Source of the DNA: Lachnoclostridium sp. UBA7482
GTDB lineage: Bacteria > Bacillota > Clostridia > Lachnospirales > Lachnospiraceae
DNA length: 10,187 nucleotides
Direction of reading: 5' to 3'
Assembly: GCA_002479645.1 (NCBI GenBank)
Contig: DLOO01000079.1
Span: forward strand, 434-10,620
The notes under the pieces were generated by a model that worked only from the letters and a program-made list of their open reading frames with translations, was not told the DNA's origin and did not search any database. Position 1 is the first letter of the stretch. Each line of letters opens with the position of its first letter. Position numbers and translations under genes: made by a program. Positions 1-6,142 of the stretch are shown piece after piece.

Positions 1-271
1 CAGCAGACACAAGCATATCCGCGGAAATTTCGCCGGTATATGCTCCGCTCTTTTCATAGTGCATATTTTGCGCGCCAATAGCGATTTTTGTACCCTTTGC
101 TGCTTTTACAGCGGTTGTAATATCCACAAACGGAACGCACATTACAATATCACACCATTTACATCCCGAGACAAGCGGTCTTACCTCTGATATAAATGAT
201 TTTGCTTCTGCAGCCCCTTTATTCATTTTCCAGTTTCCAGCAATAATAACTCTGCGATATTTGCGGTTCAT
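1..271 (-). CDS. tpiA: Triosephosphate isomerase, N-terminal 90 residues (cut by window edge)
   Basis: Interconverts dihydroxyacetone phosphate and glyceraldehyde 3-phosphate in cytoplasmic glycolysis. The 90 visible residues start MNRKYRRVIIAGNWKMNK. The GNWKMNK motif at 12-18 holds the substrate-binding Asn13 and Lys15 of the TIM barrel, and the conserved block GAQNMHYEKSGAYTGEIS lies at 66-83. The rest, including the catalytic His and Glu, lies beyond base 1, so integrity cannot be judged. The ATG at 271 is preceded by GGAGG (281-285) with a 9-base spacer. It follows pgk after 157 bases on the same strand, completing the common gap-pgk-tpi order. I found no convincing promoter of its own: the TACAAT at 295-300 has no matching -35 box and would leave almost no leader. 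It is probably co-transcribed with pgk through the hairpins between them. Confidence 0.96.
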   Translation of the reverse strand, partial: MNRKYRRVIIAGNWKMNKGAAEAKSFISEVRPLVSGCKWCDIVMCVPFVDITTAVKAAKGTKIAIGAQNMHYEKSGAYTGEISADMLVSA

Positions 272-321
272 ATCAAAATACCTCCAAATCTTAAATTGTA
301 CTAAACTTAGTTGTTAAATTA

Positions 322-346
322 GAAAACAAATGGATGCTTTGCATCC
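322..346 (-). terminator. Weak intrinsic terminator or attenuator between pgk and tpiA
   Basis: On the minus strand GGATGC-AAA-GCATCC (346-332) forms a 6-bp stem with a 3-base loop, followed by ATTTGTTTTCT. The U run is interrupted and the stem is short, so termination is probably partial. It directly follows the long hairpin at 346-390, sharing base 346, and lies 60 bases ahead of the tpiA start. Its position suggests attenuation of tpiA relative to pgk, or an mRNA end that leaves some readthrough. The stem is seen in the sequence; the function is inferred. Confidence 0.45.
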
Positions 347-390
347 GCATTTAATCAGCGAGGGACTGTACCCATCACTGATTAAACGCA
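346..390 (-). promoter_or_regulatory. Long RNA hairpin in the pgk-tpiA spacer
   Basis: The arms 346-364 and 371-390 enclose a 6-base loop (365-370). Read as minus-strand RNA, all 19 positions of the shorter arm pair, with a single bulged base (374) in the other arm. Three of the pairs (346/390, 349/387, 359/377) are G-U. In the plus-strand RNA these same three would be A-C mismatches, so the structure fits best as part of the pgk-tpiA transcript. It could be an RNA processing site, an mRNA stabiliser or part of a composite terminator with the next hairpin (332-346). It may also be a copy of a dispersed palindromic repeat; this window alone cannot tell. Confidence 0.55.
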
Positions 391-394
391 CCCA

Positions 395-413
395 CCACCT
401 TGTAATGCGGTGG
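395..413 (-). other. Small hairpin downstream of pgk
   Basis: CCACC and GGTGG form a 5-bp GC-rich stem (395-399 with 409-413) around a 9-base loop, 15 bases past the pgk stop codon. A second small inverted repeat, AGCTT/AAGCT at 416-430, overlaps the stop codon itself. No U run follows either stem on the minus strand, so neither looks like a terminator alone. They add to the unusually structured 157-base pgk-tpiA spacer. Confidence 0.3.
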
Positions 414-428
414 ACAGCTTTGTTTAAG

Positions 429-1661
429 CTATCTGTTTTCAAGACATGCAATACCCGGCAGTGTCTTACCCTCTAAAAATTCAAGAGACGCCCCTCCGCC
501 GGTAGAAATATGTGTAACCCTATCAGCAAAGCCCGAACGTTCAACAGCCGCACAAGAGTCTCCTCCTCCGATTATGGATACTGCCAAAGCCTCAGAAACA
601 GCCTTTGCAATTGCAATTGTGCCGGTCTCATAGTTTTTAAATTCAAATACGCCCATAGGTCCGTTCCAAACAACGGTCTTAGCTGCCTTCGCTGCATTTG
701 CGAAAAGCTCACGGGTCTTAGGTCCGATATCAAGACCTTCCTTGTCCGCCGGAATCTGATCAGCGTCAACATAAGTTACATCAACCGGTCCGTCAATCGG
801 ATTCGGGAATGCATAAGCAACACCGGTATCAATCGGAAGAAGAAGCTGCTTGCCGAGAGACTCAGCCTTAGCCATCATTTCCTTACAGTAATCAAGCTTC
901 TCATCATCAACGAGGGAATTACCGATTTCATATCCCTTAGCCTTAAGGAATGTGAAAGCCATACCACCGCCGATAATCAAGGTGTCGCATTTCTCCAGAA
1001 GATTATTGATAACGTTAAGCTTATCAGCAACCTTAGCGCCTCCGAGAATCGCTACGAAAGGACGAACCGGGTTCTCAACCGCATTGCCAAGGAAGTTAAT
1101 TTCCTTCTGCATCAGGTAACCAACAGCGTTATTACCGCCCTTAGCCTTGATGTACTTGGTAACAACTGCAACAGAAGCATGCGCTCTGTGTGCGGAACCA
1201 AAGGCGTCGCATACATAGTCGTCAGCAAGTGCAGCAAGTTCCTCAGCGAACTTCTCACCGGCCTTGTTCGGCTTGGTCTCCTCTTCCCCGCGGAAACGGG
1301 TATTCTGAAGAAGAACAACATCGCCTTCCTTCATAGCCTCAACAGCTGCGGTAGCATCTGCGCCGGTTACATTATAATCAGCAACAAATACAACCTCCCT
1401 GCCAAGCTTCTCGGAAAGTCTCTTTGCAACAGGTGCAAGGGATTCCCCCTCATTCGGGCCGTTCTTTACTTTGCCGAGGTGAGAGCAAAGAATAACCTTG
1501 CCGCCGTCGTTCAAAAGCTTCTGAATGGTAGGAAGAGCTGCAACGATACGGGTCTCGTCTGTAATCTCTCCGTTTTTAAGGGGTACGTTAAAGTCACAAC
1601 GAACTAAAATTCTCTTGCCCTTTGCGTTGATATCATCAACGGATTTCTTATTTAAGCTCAT
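429..1661 (-). CDS. pgk: Phosphoglycerate kinase
   Basis: Transfers the acyl phosphate of 1,3-bisphosphoglycerate to ADP, the first ATP-yielding step of glycolysis. The 410-residue protein is about the usual bacterial length. Visible family landmarks are RCDFNVPL (21-28, substrate-binding start of the N-domain), SHLGK (60-64), [10 protein letters not shown] (154-163), the GGAKV region near 207-211, [10 protein letters not shown] (231-240), WNGPMGVFE (332-340), GGGDS (366-370, nucleotide binding) and [14 protein letters not shown] (386-399). The start is the ATG at 1661, with GGAGG at 1668-1672 and a 6-base spacer. The frame stays open for another 72 codons upstream, but that stretch contains the gap terminator and has no family similarity, so I do not include it. 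No promoter is visible in the spacer. pgk therefore probably depends on readthrough from gap, or on a promoter I cannot recognise. Confidence 0.98.
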   Translation of the reverse strand: MSLNKKSVDDINAKGKRILVRCDFNVPLKNGEITDETRIVAALPTIQKLLNDGGKVILCSHLGKVKNGPNEGESLAPVAKRLSEKLGREVVFVADYNVTGADATAAVEAMKEGDVVLLQNTRFRGEEETKPNKAGEKFAEELAALADDYVCDAFGSAHRAHASVAVVTKYIKAKGGNNAVGYLMQKEINFLGNAVENPVRPFVAILGGAKVADKLNVINNLLEKCDTLIIGGGMAFTFLKAKGYEIGNSLVDDEKLDYCKEMMAKAESLGKQLLLPIDTGVAYAFPNPIDGPVDVTYVDADQIPADKEGLDIGPKTRELFANAAKAAKTVVWNGPMGVFEFKNYETGTIAIAKAVSEALAVSIIGGGDSCAAVERSGFADRVTHISTGGGASLEFLEGKTLPGIACLENR

Positions 1662-1799
1662 AGTCAGCCTCCAATTTTTTATTAAACACTCCGAAGAGCC
1701 TGTCCCCGGAATGAATTTTACGCCAAATACTGCATCCTCAGCGGAGCAATCTGCCTGATAAAACATCCCATAAAAGGCTTTTAATTTGTGCGCATCCAC
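1662..1799 (-). other. gap-pgk spacer, possibly a dispersed intergenic repeat
   Basis: This 138-base stretch separates the palindrome at 1800-1836 from pgk and contains the pgk ribosome binding site. It carries an inverted repeat, CACTCCG at 1687-1693 with CGGAATG at 1707-1713. Its seven pairs include one G-U in minus-strand RNA. The whole stretch has no stop codon in the pgk frame. I found no -35/-10 pair of acceptable quality on the minus strand. Structured ends plus an open frame suggest a repeat element or the remains of one rather than a plain leader, but this is inference. Confidence 0.3.
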
Positions 1800-1836
1800 T
1801 TTTTTGTTCCATAGGAAATTCCTATGGAACAAAAAA
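1800..1836. repeat. Perfect 37-base palindrome between gap and pgk
   Basis: Two 18-base arms (1800-1817 and 1819-1836) are exact reverse complements around a single central base. The core is GTTCCATAGGAA/TTCCTATGGAAC, flanked by six T on the left and six A on the right. On either strand the stem is preceded by T and followed by A, so it lacks the 3' U run of an intrinsic terminator in both directions. Its right-hand A run is also the U tract of the gap terminator. Possible roles are an operator for a dimeric regulator, an RNase cleavage hairpin or a dispersed palindromic repeat. The symmetry is certain; the role is unknown. Confidence 0.8.
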
Positions 1837-1865
1837 CAAGGGTCCGGTCCACGGACCGGACCCTT
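1831..1865 (-). terminator. Intrinsic terminator of gap
   Basis: On the minus strand a GC-rich inverted repeat (AAGGGTCCGGTCC with GGACCGGACCCTT, 1838-1865, two central bases) is followed by GTTTTTTG. It begins 20 bases after the gap stop codon. This is a classic rho-independent terminator in position and form. Because pgk lies downstream with no obvious promoter, termination is probably incomplete, giving more gap than pgk transcript. Confidence 0.85.
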
Positions 1866-1885
1866 AAAGGTCTTCAACTCGACAA

Positions 1886-2887
1886 TTATGCCAACTCAGC
1901 GAAGTACTTAATCGTACGAACCATCTGGCTTACATAAGAGTTCTCATTGTCATACCAGGAAACAACCTGAACCAAGTTGTCAGCGCCAACCATAGTCTGG
2001 GTAGCATCGAACAAGGAACCATAGGTCATACCAATGATATCGCTGGAAACGATCTCATCCTCGTTGTAGCCGAAAGACTCGGTAGCAGCAGCCTTCATAG
2101 CTGCATTGATCTCATCCTTAGTTACGCTCTTCTCTACGGTAGCAACCAGAATAGTGGTGGAACCGGTAGGAGTAGGAACACGCTGTGCGGAACCGATCAA
2201 CTTGCCGTTCAACTCAGGAATTACAAGACCGATAGCCTTAGCAGCACCGGTAGAGTTGGGAACGATGTTAACAGCACCTGCACGAGATCTTCTAAGGTCA
2301 CCCTTTCTCTGAGGACCATCAAGGATCATCTGATCACCGGTGTAAGCATGAATGGTGCTCATGATACCGGACTTGATACCGGCAAGATCGTTAAGAGCCT
2401 TAGCCATAGGTGCCAAGCAGTTGGTGGTACAGGATGCAGCGGAAATGATATTGTCCTCTGCAGTAAGAGTCTGATGGTTTACATTGTAAACGATGGTAGG
2501 AAGATCATTACCGGCCGGAGCGGAAATAACTACCTTCTTAGCGCCTGCTGCAATATGAGCAGAAGCCTTATCCTTGGAGGTGTAGAAACCGGTACACTCA
2601 AGAACTACGTCTACGTCAAGATCGCCCCAAGGAAGATCCTTAGCGTCCTTCTCAGCGTAAATCCTGATGGTCTTACCATCAACAGTGATGGAATCCTCAC
2701 CAGCGCTAACCTTGTCTGCAAGAGCATACTTGCCCTGAGCAGAGTCATACTTTAACAAATGAGCAAGCATCTTAGGGCTTGTCAAATCATTGATTGCTAC
2801 TACTTCGTAGCCAGCTGCACCAAACATCTGTCTGAATGCAAGACGTCCAATACGTCCAAAACCATTAATTGCAACTTTAACTGCCAT
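1886..2887 (-). CDS. gap: Glyceraldehyde-3-phosphate dehydrogenase (NAD-type, glycolytic)
   Basis: Oxidises and phosphorylates glyceraldehyde 3-phosphate to 1,3-bisphosphoglycerate, the substrate of the neighbouring pgk product. The 333-residue protein has the normal family length. The Rossmann nucleotide-binding start is INGFGRIGR (7-15), and Asp34 at the end of the second strand favours NAD over NADP. The active-site block is SCTTNCLAP with nucleophile Cys153, and His180 is the catalytic base. STGAAKAIG (212-220) and the C-terminal WYDNENSY (311-318) are also present. The start is the ATG at 2887, with a perfect AGGAGG at 2897-2902 and a 9-base spacer. The 27 codons open upstream include the promoter, so they are not coding. 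It has its own promoter and terminator and is the first gene of the glycolytic cluster. Confidence 0.98.
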   Translation of the reverse strand: MAVKVAINGFGRIGRLAFRQMFGAAGYEVVAINDLTSPKMLAHLLKYDSAQGKYALADKVSAGEDSITVDGKTIRIYAEKDAKDLPWGDLDVDVVLECTGFYTSKDKASAHIAAGAKKVVISAPAGNDLPTIVYNVNHQTLTAEDNIISAASCTTNCLAPMAKALNDLAGIKSGIMSTIHAYTGDQMILDGPQRKGDLRRSRAGAVNIVPNSTGAAKAIGLVIPELNGKLIGSAQRVPTPTGSTTILVATVEKSVTKDEINAAMKAAATESFGYNEDEIVSSDIIGMTYGSLFDATQTMVGADNLVQVVSWYDNENSYVSQMVRTIKYFAELA

Positions 2888-2939
2888 GATTTTGTTCCTC
2901 CTAAATGAATTGAAGTTATGATAACCATAATCCGCTACT

Positions 2940-2968
2940 ATTGTACTGAAATAAGGAAAAAATTGCAA
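2940..2968 (-). promoter_or_regulatory. gap promoter (sigma-A type)
   Basis: On the minus strand TTGCAA (2968-2963) and TACAAT (2945-2940) are separated by exactly 17 bases. The -35 box matches the TTGACA consensus at 4 of 6 positions and the -10 box matches TATAAT at 5 of 6. The start site would lie near 2933, giving a leader of about 45 bases before the gap ATG. The site lies between the lepB terminator and gap, as expected for an independent unit. Confidence 0.8.
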
Positions 2969-3008
2969 GTACTAGTTTTAGATTTTTCCATGTTTTTTGA
3001 AAATCAAT

Positions 3009-3051
3009 AAAAAAACATGCTTTCGGTTTTATTTTTTCCCCAAAAGCATGT
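3009..3051 (-). terminator. Intrinsic terminator of the yicC-rpoZ-lepB unit
   Basis: The minus-strand arms ACATGCTTTTGG (3051-3040) and CCGAAAGCATGT (3026-3015) pair over 12 bp with one G-U, around a 13-base loop, and are followed by a run of T ending at 3009. The hairpin starts 26 bases after the lepB stop codon. The 3' arm plus U run can alternatively pair with AAAAAACATG at 2998-2989; see the findings. Confidence 0.85.
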
Positions 3052-3076
3052 GCTTTTTCTATAAAAATATACAGTG

Positions 3077-3844
3077 TTATCTAATTGTTCCGAAATTTGC
3101 AAACGGTGCAACCCGAAAAACGACTCTTCCCTCCATCTGCGAAAGCTTTACCGGTCCGATATATTCCTTACGGCTGTCGGTACTGTTATTTCGGTTGTCT
3201 CCCAGAACAAAATACTCATCTTCCCCTAAAATCGCGGGATTCTCTGCCGTTGCATAATGAAGTGCATCCGTATTGGCAATCACTTCCGTCTCCACTCTTT
3301 CTTCCAGCACGCGGTCATTGATGAATTCACCATCCCGAAACTCATCCGCGATATGGACAAGTCCGTCTTCATCAATATATACAACCTCGCCGGGAAGACC
3401 GATAATGCGCTTTACAAAAGAAACATTTTTCTCTTCCGAATAAATTCCGAACTCCTCAAACTTATCCAAATCCGGTCGAAATACAATAACATCAAAGCGA
3501 TCCAGACGTTCAAAGCAAACGGATATTTTTTCCAGTAAAACAATATCCCTATCGTGCAGCGTCTCCATCATTGACGGTCCCATAACTTCTATCGGCTGAA
3601 TCACATAACGCAATACCGCCAGGGTAAGCACAACAGTCACTACACAGAATACCAGCGTGCGGACGACCTCAAGCAGAATGTTCTTTCTTCGGGCGGAGAT
3701 TTCCTCCCGTATCAGTTCCTCTAACTCCTCTTCGTCCGGTTCCTGCCATTCGGTAAAATACTGTTCCGGAGATTCCGAAAGAATATCCAAAAGTTCCGGC
3801 TTCAACCGGTTCGGAGGATAAACAAAATCCTGATATTCTTCCAT
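3077..3844 (-). CDS. lepB: Signal peptidase I
   Basis: Membrane-bound serine protease that removes signal peptides from exported preproteins, with its active site on the outer face of the membrane. The protein has 255 residues. One membrane segment spans about 58-83. It is followed by the box B motif GPSMMETL with catalytic Ser91, then VKRIIGLPGE with the general-base Lys145, then the box E motif GDNRNNSTDSR (215-225). The 50 or so residues before the membrane segment are strongly acidic (17 Asp/Glu against 3 Lys/Arg), which is long for a Gram-positive SipS-type enzyme with a single N-terminal anchor. The ATG at 3844 has GAGG (3853-3856) upstream and lies 14 bases after the rpoZ stop, so it is translated within that operon. 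It ends at a terminator. The assignment is firm; the role of the acidic N-terminus is unknown. Confidence 0.96.
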   Translation of the reverse strand: MEEYQDFVYPPNRLKPELLDILSESPEQYFTEWQEPDEEELEELIREEISARRKNILLEVVRTLVFCVVTVVLTLAVLRYVIQPIEVMGPSMMETLHDRDIVLLEKISVCFERLDRFDVIVFRPDLDKFEEFGIYSEEKNVSFVKRIIGLPGEVVYIDEDGLVHIADEFRDGEFINDRVLEERVETEVIANTDALHYATAENPAILGEDEYFVLGDNRNNSTDSRKEYIGPVKLSQMEGRVVFRVAPFANFGTIR

Positions 3845-3858
3845 AAGAGAAACCTCGC

Positions 3859-4191
3859 TTACTCTGCAACGGCAGCTTCGGCGTTCTCTTCTGCGGAAAT
3901 TTCTTCATCCATCTCCTCGGACTCGGCAGCTTCCTCAAGCATCTCTTCCTCGAGCTCAACATAGTCGTCCGGAAGAATCGTTACCTTGCCTTCATATACT
4001 TCCTGTACAGCGATGGACAGGGGCTTATTGCACTTCGGCTCAACCGAAGTCTTGGAGCCGTTGATAATCTGACGTGCTCTCTTTGCTGTTGCCAAAACGA
4101 TGGAATAACGGCTGTTTACAAGAGGTGCTTCGCCCTCCTCTACACCGCGGTTTACTACCTGCATCAAATCATTGTAAGACGGATGAATCAT
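3859..4191 (-). CDS. rpoZ: DNA-directed RNA polymerase omega subunit
   Basis: Small subunit that helps assemble and stabilise RNA polymerase by clamping the beta-prime subunit. The 110-residue protein begins MIHPSYNDLMQVV and carries the conserved NSRYSIVLATAKRARQI block (26-42), which is diagnostic. KPLSIAVQEVYEGKVTI (56-72) completes the fold. Residues 79-110 form an acidic tail with 15 Glu, one Asp and no Lys or Arg; Bacillus omega is only about 67 residues and lacks this. A GTG at 4200 is in frame, but it lies inside the AGGTGG ribosome binding site (4197-4202). I therefore chose the ATG at 4191, with a 5-base spacer. It sits 29 bases after yicC and 14 before lepB, within one transcription unit. 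Confidence 0.93.
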   Translation of the reverse strand: MIHPSYNDLMQVVNRGVEEGEAPLVNSRYSIVLATAKRARQIINGSKTSVEPKCNKPLSIAVQEVYEGKVTILPDDYVELEEEMLEEAAESEEMDEEISAEENAEAAVAE

Positions 4192-4220
4192 AATTTCCAC
4201 CTTTCCCTTTCTATATGTTT

Positions 4221-5099
4221 TTATTCAATATTCTGAATTTGTTCGCGTACTTTTTCAATTTCGGTCTTCAGGTCAATGGCTACATCGGAAATTTCCAGGT
4301 CATTTGCCTTTGACAGAATCGTGTTCGCCTCGCGGTTCATTTCCTGCGCGATGAAATCCAGCTTACGACCGATATTTACCGCTGCGGTCAGCGTATCCTT
4401 CATGCTCTTAATGTGTGCACGAAGACGAACGGTTTCTTCGTCAACGCAAACCTTATCCGCATACATTACCAGCTCGGTTGCCAGTATAGTCTCATCCAAA
4501 TGGTTATTGCCGAGCACTTCCTGAATCTTAGCCAACAGCTTGGCACGGTATTCCTCAAGAATCTTCGGTGATCTTGCCTCAACAAAATCAACACCCTCAA
4601 GCATGCCGTCCAGTTTCCCGATGATATCCTGGCGAAGACGCTCGCCCTCTGCCAGACGGGTTTCTACGAACTTTTCGCAGGCGCCGTTTACCGCTTTTTC
4701 GAGAAGACCCCGGATTTTATCCTCTTCCATCTCCTGCTCGTCGTTTGTCAGTACATCCTGCATCCTGGCAAGTCCCATAACGGAGATATCCTCCGGCAGG
4801 GAGAACTCCTGTGCCATCTGCTTCATATACTTAACATACTCGGCAGCAATCTCACGGTTGTACTTAACGCTGCCCGTCCCTTCGGTTTCGTCCTCGTAAG
4901 TGATAAATACATCAATCTTACCGCGGCTGGCATATTTCCTGATAATAGTCCGAATATTTGCTTCAAAAAAATTCAGTTTCTTCGGCATACGAAGCGAAAG
5001 CTCGCAATACCGATGATTCACAGACTTCATTTCTACGGTAATTTTCTTCCCGTCTTCATTCAGCTCGCAACGGCCGAAACCGGTCATGCTTTTTAGCAT
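4221..5099 (-). CDS. yicC: YicC/YloC family endoribonuclease
   Basis: Member of the UPF0701 family, of which E. coli YicC and Bacillus YloC are reported to be endoribonucleases acting in RNA turnover. The 292-residue protein has the usual length. It opens with MLKSMTGFGR (1-10), the family hallmark, followed by VEMKSVNHRYCE (22-33). It ends in the DUF1732-type block DEETVRLRAHI (220-230), GRKLDFIAQEMNREANT (244-260) and the helical end EIEKVREQIQNIE. The ATG at 5099 has GGAGG at 5105-5109 with a 5-base spacer. It is the first gene after a perfect-consensus promoter and precedes rpoZ by 29 bases. In many Firmicutes gmk, and often remA, lie between yicC and rpoZ; neither is here. The family assignment is firm; cleavage activity is transferred from relatives. 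Confidence 0.94.
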   Translation of the reverse strand: MLKSMTGFGRCELNEDGKKITVEMKSVNHRYCELSLRMPKKLNFFEANIRTIIRKYASRGKIDVFITYEDETEGTGSVKYNREIAAEYVKYMKQMAQEFSLPEDISVMGLARMQDVLTNDEQEMEEDKIRGLLEKAVNGACEKFVETRLAEGERLRQDIIGKLDGMLEGVDFVEARSPKILEEYRAKLLAKIQEVLGNNHLDETILATELVMYADKVCVDEETVRLRAHIKSMKDTLTAAVNIGRKLDFIAQEMNREANTILSKANDLEISDVAIDLKTEIEKVREQIQNIE

Positions 5100-5175
5100 C
5101 GCTGCCTCCCACTCCCGTGATTACCCAACCACAAAACCGCCCTTATCATTAGAGCACATAATTTACCATCTGTAT

Positions 5176-5204
5176 ATTATAGCGGAAACTCATTTGAATG
5201 TCAA
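5176..5204 (-). promoter_or_regulatory. Consensus sigma-A promoter of yicC-rpoZ-lepB
   Basis: On the minus strand TTGACA (5204-5199) and TATAAT (5181-5176) match the sigma-A consensus at all 12 positions with the optimal 17-base spacer. Transcription would begin near 5169 and leave a leader of about 70 bases before yicC. Strong constitutive expression is expected and suits an operon containing omega and signal peptidase. Confidence 0.93.
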
Positions 5205-5274
5205 TTCCAAATTCGATGGCTGTTTTTACGCAAAAGTCACGAAAGAACTCCTTTGACCGAAACAGCCGATAGGC

Positions 5275-5313
5275 AAAAAACGCCGCTATAGTGTTACCCA
5301 TACACGGCGGCGT
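5275..5313 (-). terminator. Intrinsic terminator downstream of the GNAT gene
   Basis: On the minus strand ACGCCGC (5313-5307) pairs with GCGGCGT (5286-5280). An inner GTGT/ACAC stem (5305-5302 with 5294-5291) extends the hairpin, and TTTTTT follows, ending at 5275. It lies 47 bases past the acetyltransferase stop codon and ahead of the yicC promoter, so it closes the upstream transcription unit. Confidence 0.85.
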
Positions 5314-5343
5314 ACCTATAGAGATTACATTGACTCTGTAGGT
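5314..5343 (+). repeat. Imperfect inverted repeat next to the terminator
   Basis: ACCTATAGAG (5314-5323) and CTCTGTAGGT (5334-5343) pair over 10 positions around a 10-base loop. The one non-Watson-Crick position is G-U in plus-strand RNA and A-C in minus-strand RNA. It lies between the acetyltransferase stop codon and the terminator, directly abutting the terminator stem. No plus-strand gene is near, so a DNA site or a second terminator arm are both possible. The role is unknown. Confidence 0.3.
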
Positions 5344-5360
5344 TGGCGTTGCGGCAGGTT

Positions 5361-5834
5361 TTAGAGCTCCAATAAATACAGATAAGAATCTCTATCCGGA
5401 TATTCGTAACGAAAAGGCAGATTTTCTTTCGTGATTTTTCTAAATCCGGCCTTTTCATAAAAGCGATGTGAAGCTGCGGCTACAGAAGGTGTATCCAGTA
5501 AAACCCGCTTATACTTTCCGTCCTTCAGACAGGTAATCAGCTTCTCATATAAAGCATATCCTATTTTTCTATTGCGCCAGTCGCTCCGAACGAAAAATTT
5601 CTTTAATACAGCATTTCCGCTTCCATAGTTCATAAAAGCGATGGTGCCGATTACCTCGTTTTTCTCCGCCGCTATCAAAAATACACCGCCGTTTTTTTCA
5701 TAATGTAACGGTACATCTAAAAGGTCGGGCTGTTCTTCAATCGTCAGGTTGATTTTTGCTTCAATGTTCTGAATATGCAAAATCAAGTCTATAACCTGCT
5801 GTTTGTATGTATCTCGATACTTGATTATTTCCAT
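5361..5834 (-). CDS. GNAT family N-acetyltransferase
   Basis: Cytoplasmic acetyl-CoA-dependent acetyltransferase of unknown substrate, 157 residues, the normal size for a single GNAT domain. The acetyl-CoA loop of motif A is visible as RKIGYA (89-94), fitting R-x-x-G-x-A, after the beta-4 strand NAVLKKFFV (74-82). Motif B is ASHRFYEKAGFRKI (121-134), typical of the family. The start is the ATG at 5834 behind AAGGAAA (5845-5851), a weak site with a long spacer; another ATG at 5841 is out of frame. It lies 277 bases downstream of the Nudix gene on the same strand, with a possible gene remnant between, and is the last gene before the terminator at 5275-5313. The family is certain; the substrate cannot be read from the sequence. 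Confidence 0.9.
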   Translation of the reverse strand: MEIIKYRDTYKQQVIDLILHIQNIEAKINLTIEEQPDLLDVPLHYEKNGGVFLIAAEKNEVIGTIAFMNYGSGNAVLKKFFVRSDWRNRKIGYALYEKLITCLKDGKYKRVLLDTPSVAAASHRFYEKAGFRKITKENLPFRYEYPDRDSYLYLLEL

Positions 5835-5861
5835 ATACCATAGATTTCCTTTTGATTTTTG

Positions 5862-5874
5862 AATAACGGTTATT
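5862..5874. repeat. Short palindrome upstream of the GNAT gene
   Basis: AATAAC-G-GTTATT is an exact 13-base palindrome with one central base, 28 bases upstream of the acetyltransferase start. Symmetry of this size can mark a small dimeric-repressor site, but it also arises by chance in A/T-rich DNA. No strong promoter boxes flank it. Confidence 0.2.
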
Positions 5875-5959
5875 TGTAAAGCCTTTACTCAATAGTGATA
5901 GTTCTTTCGCTTCACAACGAGAAATACCGCAGAGATTGCAACCGCCATAACTTCTATCC

Positions 5960-6142
5960 TCATATTTTTTCCCAAAACCACCGTGCCGCAAAATCGGCAA
6001 CCGCCGGTGTTAAATCTTTAATGTGCCAATCGCTTGTGTTGATAATCAAGTGGTCTTCGTCCCGCTGTCCCCATGCAGACGAAGTAAGTATTTCTCTTGC
6101 AACGGAATTTGTTACTGTAATTCGCTGATGAATTTTTGGCAT
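5960..6142 (-). pseudogene. Possible C-terminal remnant of a P-loop nucleotide-kinase-like gene
   Basis: A 60-codon frame overlaps the last 31 bases of the Nudix gene and runs to a TGA at 5960. The part beyond the Nudix stop includes SAWGQRDEDHLIINTSDW and a helical, aromatic end, AVADFAARWFWEKI. The pattern W-G, then D-x-H-L-I-I-N-T-S, then a final helix resembles the C-terminus of cytidylate-kinase-like proteins, where a catalytic domain would precede it. No P-loop or N-terminal domain is present: the upstream DNA encodes the Nudix protein in another frame. I see no good ribosome binding site at the ATG at 6142. I read it as a leftover gene end; alternatively it is a small overlapping gene or a chance open frame. 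The family resemblance is from memory only. Confidence 0.3.

Noticed and set aside
295..300. TACAAT as a -10 box for a tpiA promoter
   Set aside because: No acceptable -35 box at 16-18 bases, and the start site would leave a leader of only about 17 bases at the ribosome binding site.
510..1607. A 365-codon open frame on the plus strand opposite pgk
   Set aside because: It lies wholly antisense to a certain pgk gene, shows no recognisable domain, and long antisense frames are common opposite highly codon-biased genes.
2348..2755. A 135-codon plus-strand frame opposite gap
   Set aside because: Antisense shadow of gap, without family signature or a convincing ribosome binding site.
2888..2968. 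A 27-codon N-terminal extension of gap
   Set aside because: The promoter -10 and -35 boxes lie inside it and a perfect AGGAGG precedes the ATG at 2887.
5100..5175. Riboswitch in the yicC leader
   Set aside because: The leader of about 70 bases shows no strong stem or known conserved core, and the promoter is a plain consensus one.
5884..5925. TTGTGA, 17 bases, TATTGA as a promoter of the GNAT gene
   Set aside because: Only 4 of 6 and 3 of 6 consensus matches; this is what chance gives in A/T-rich DNA.
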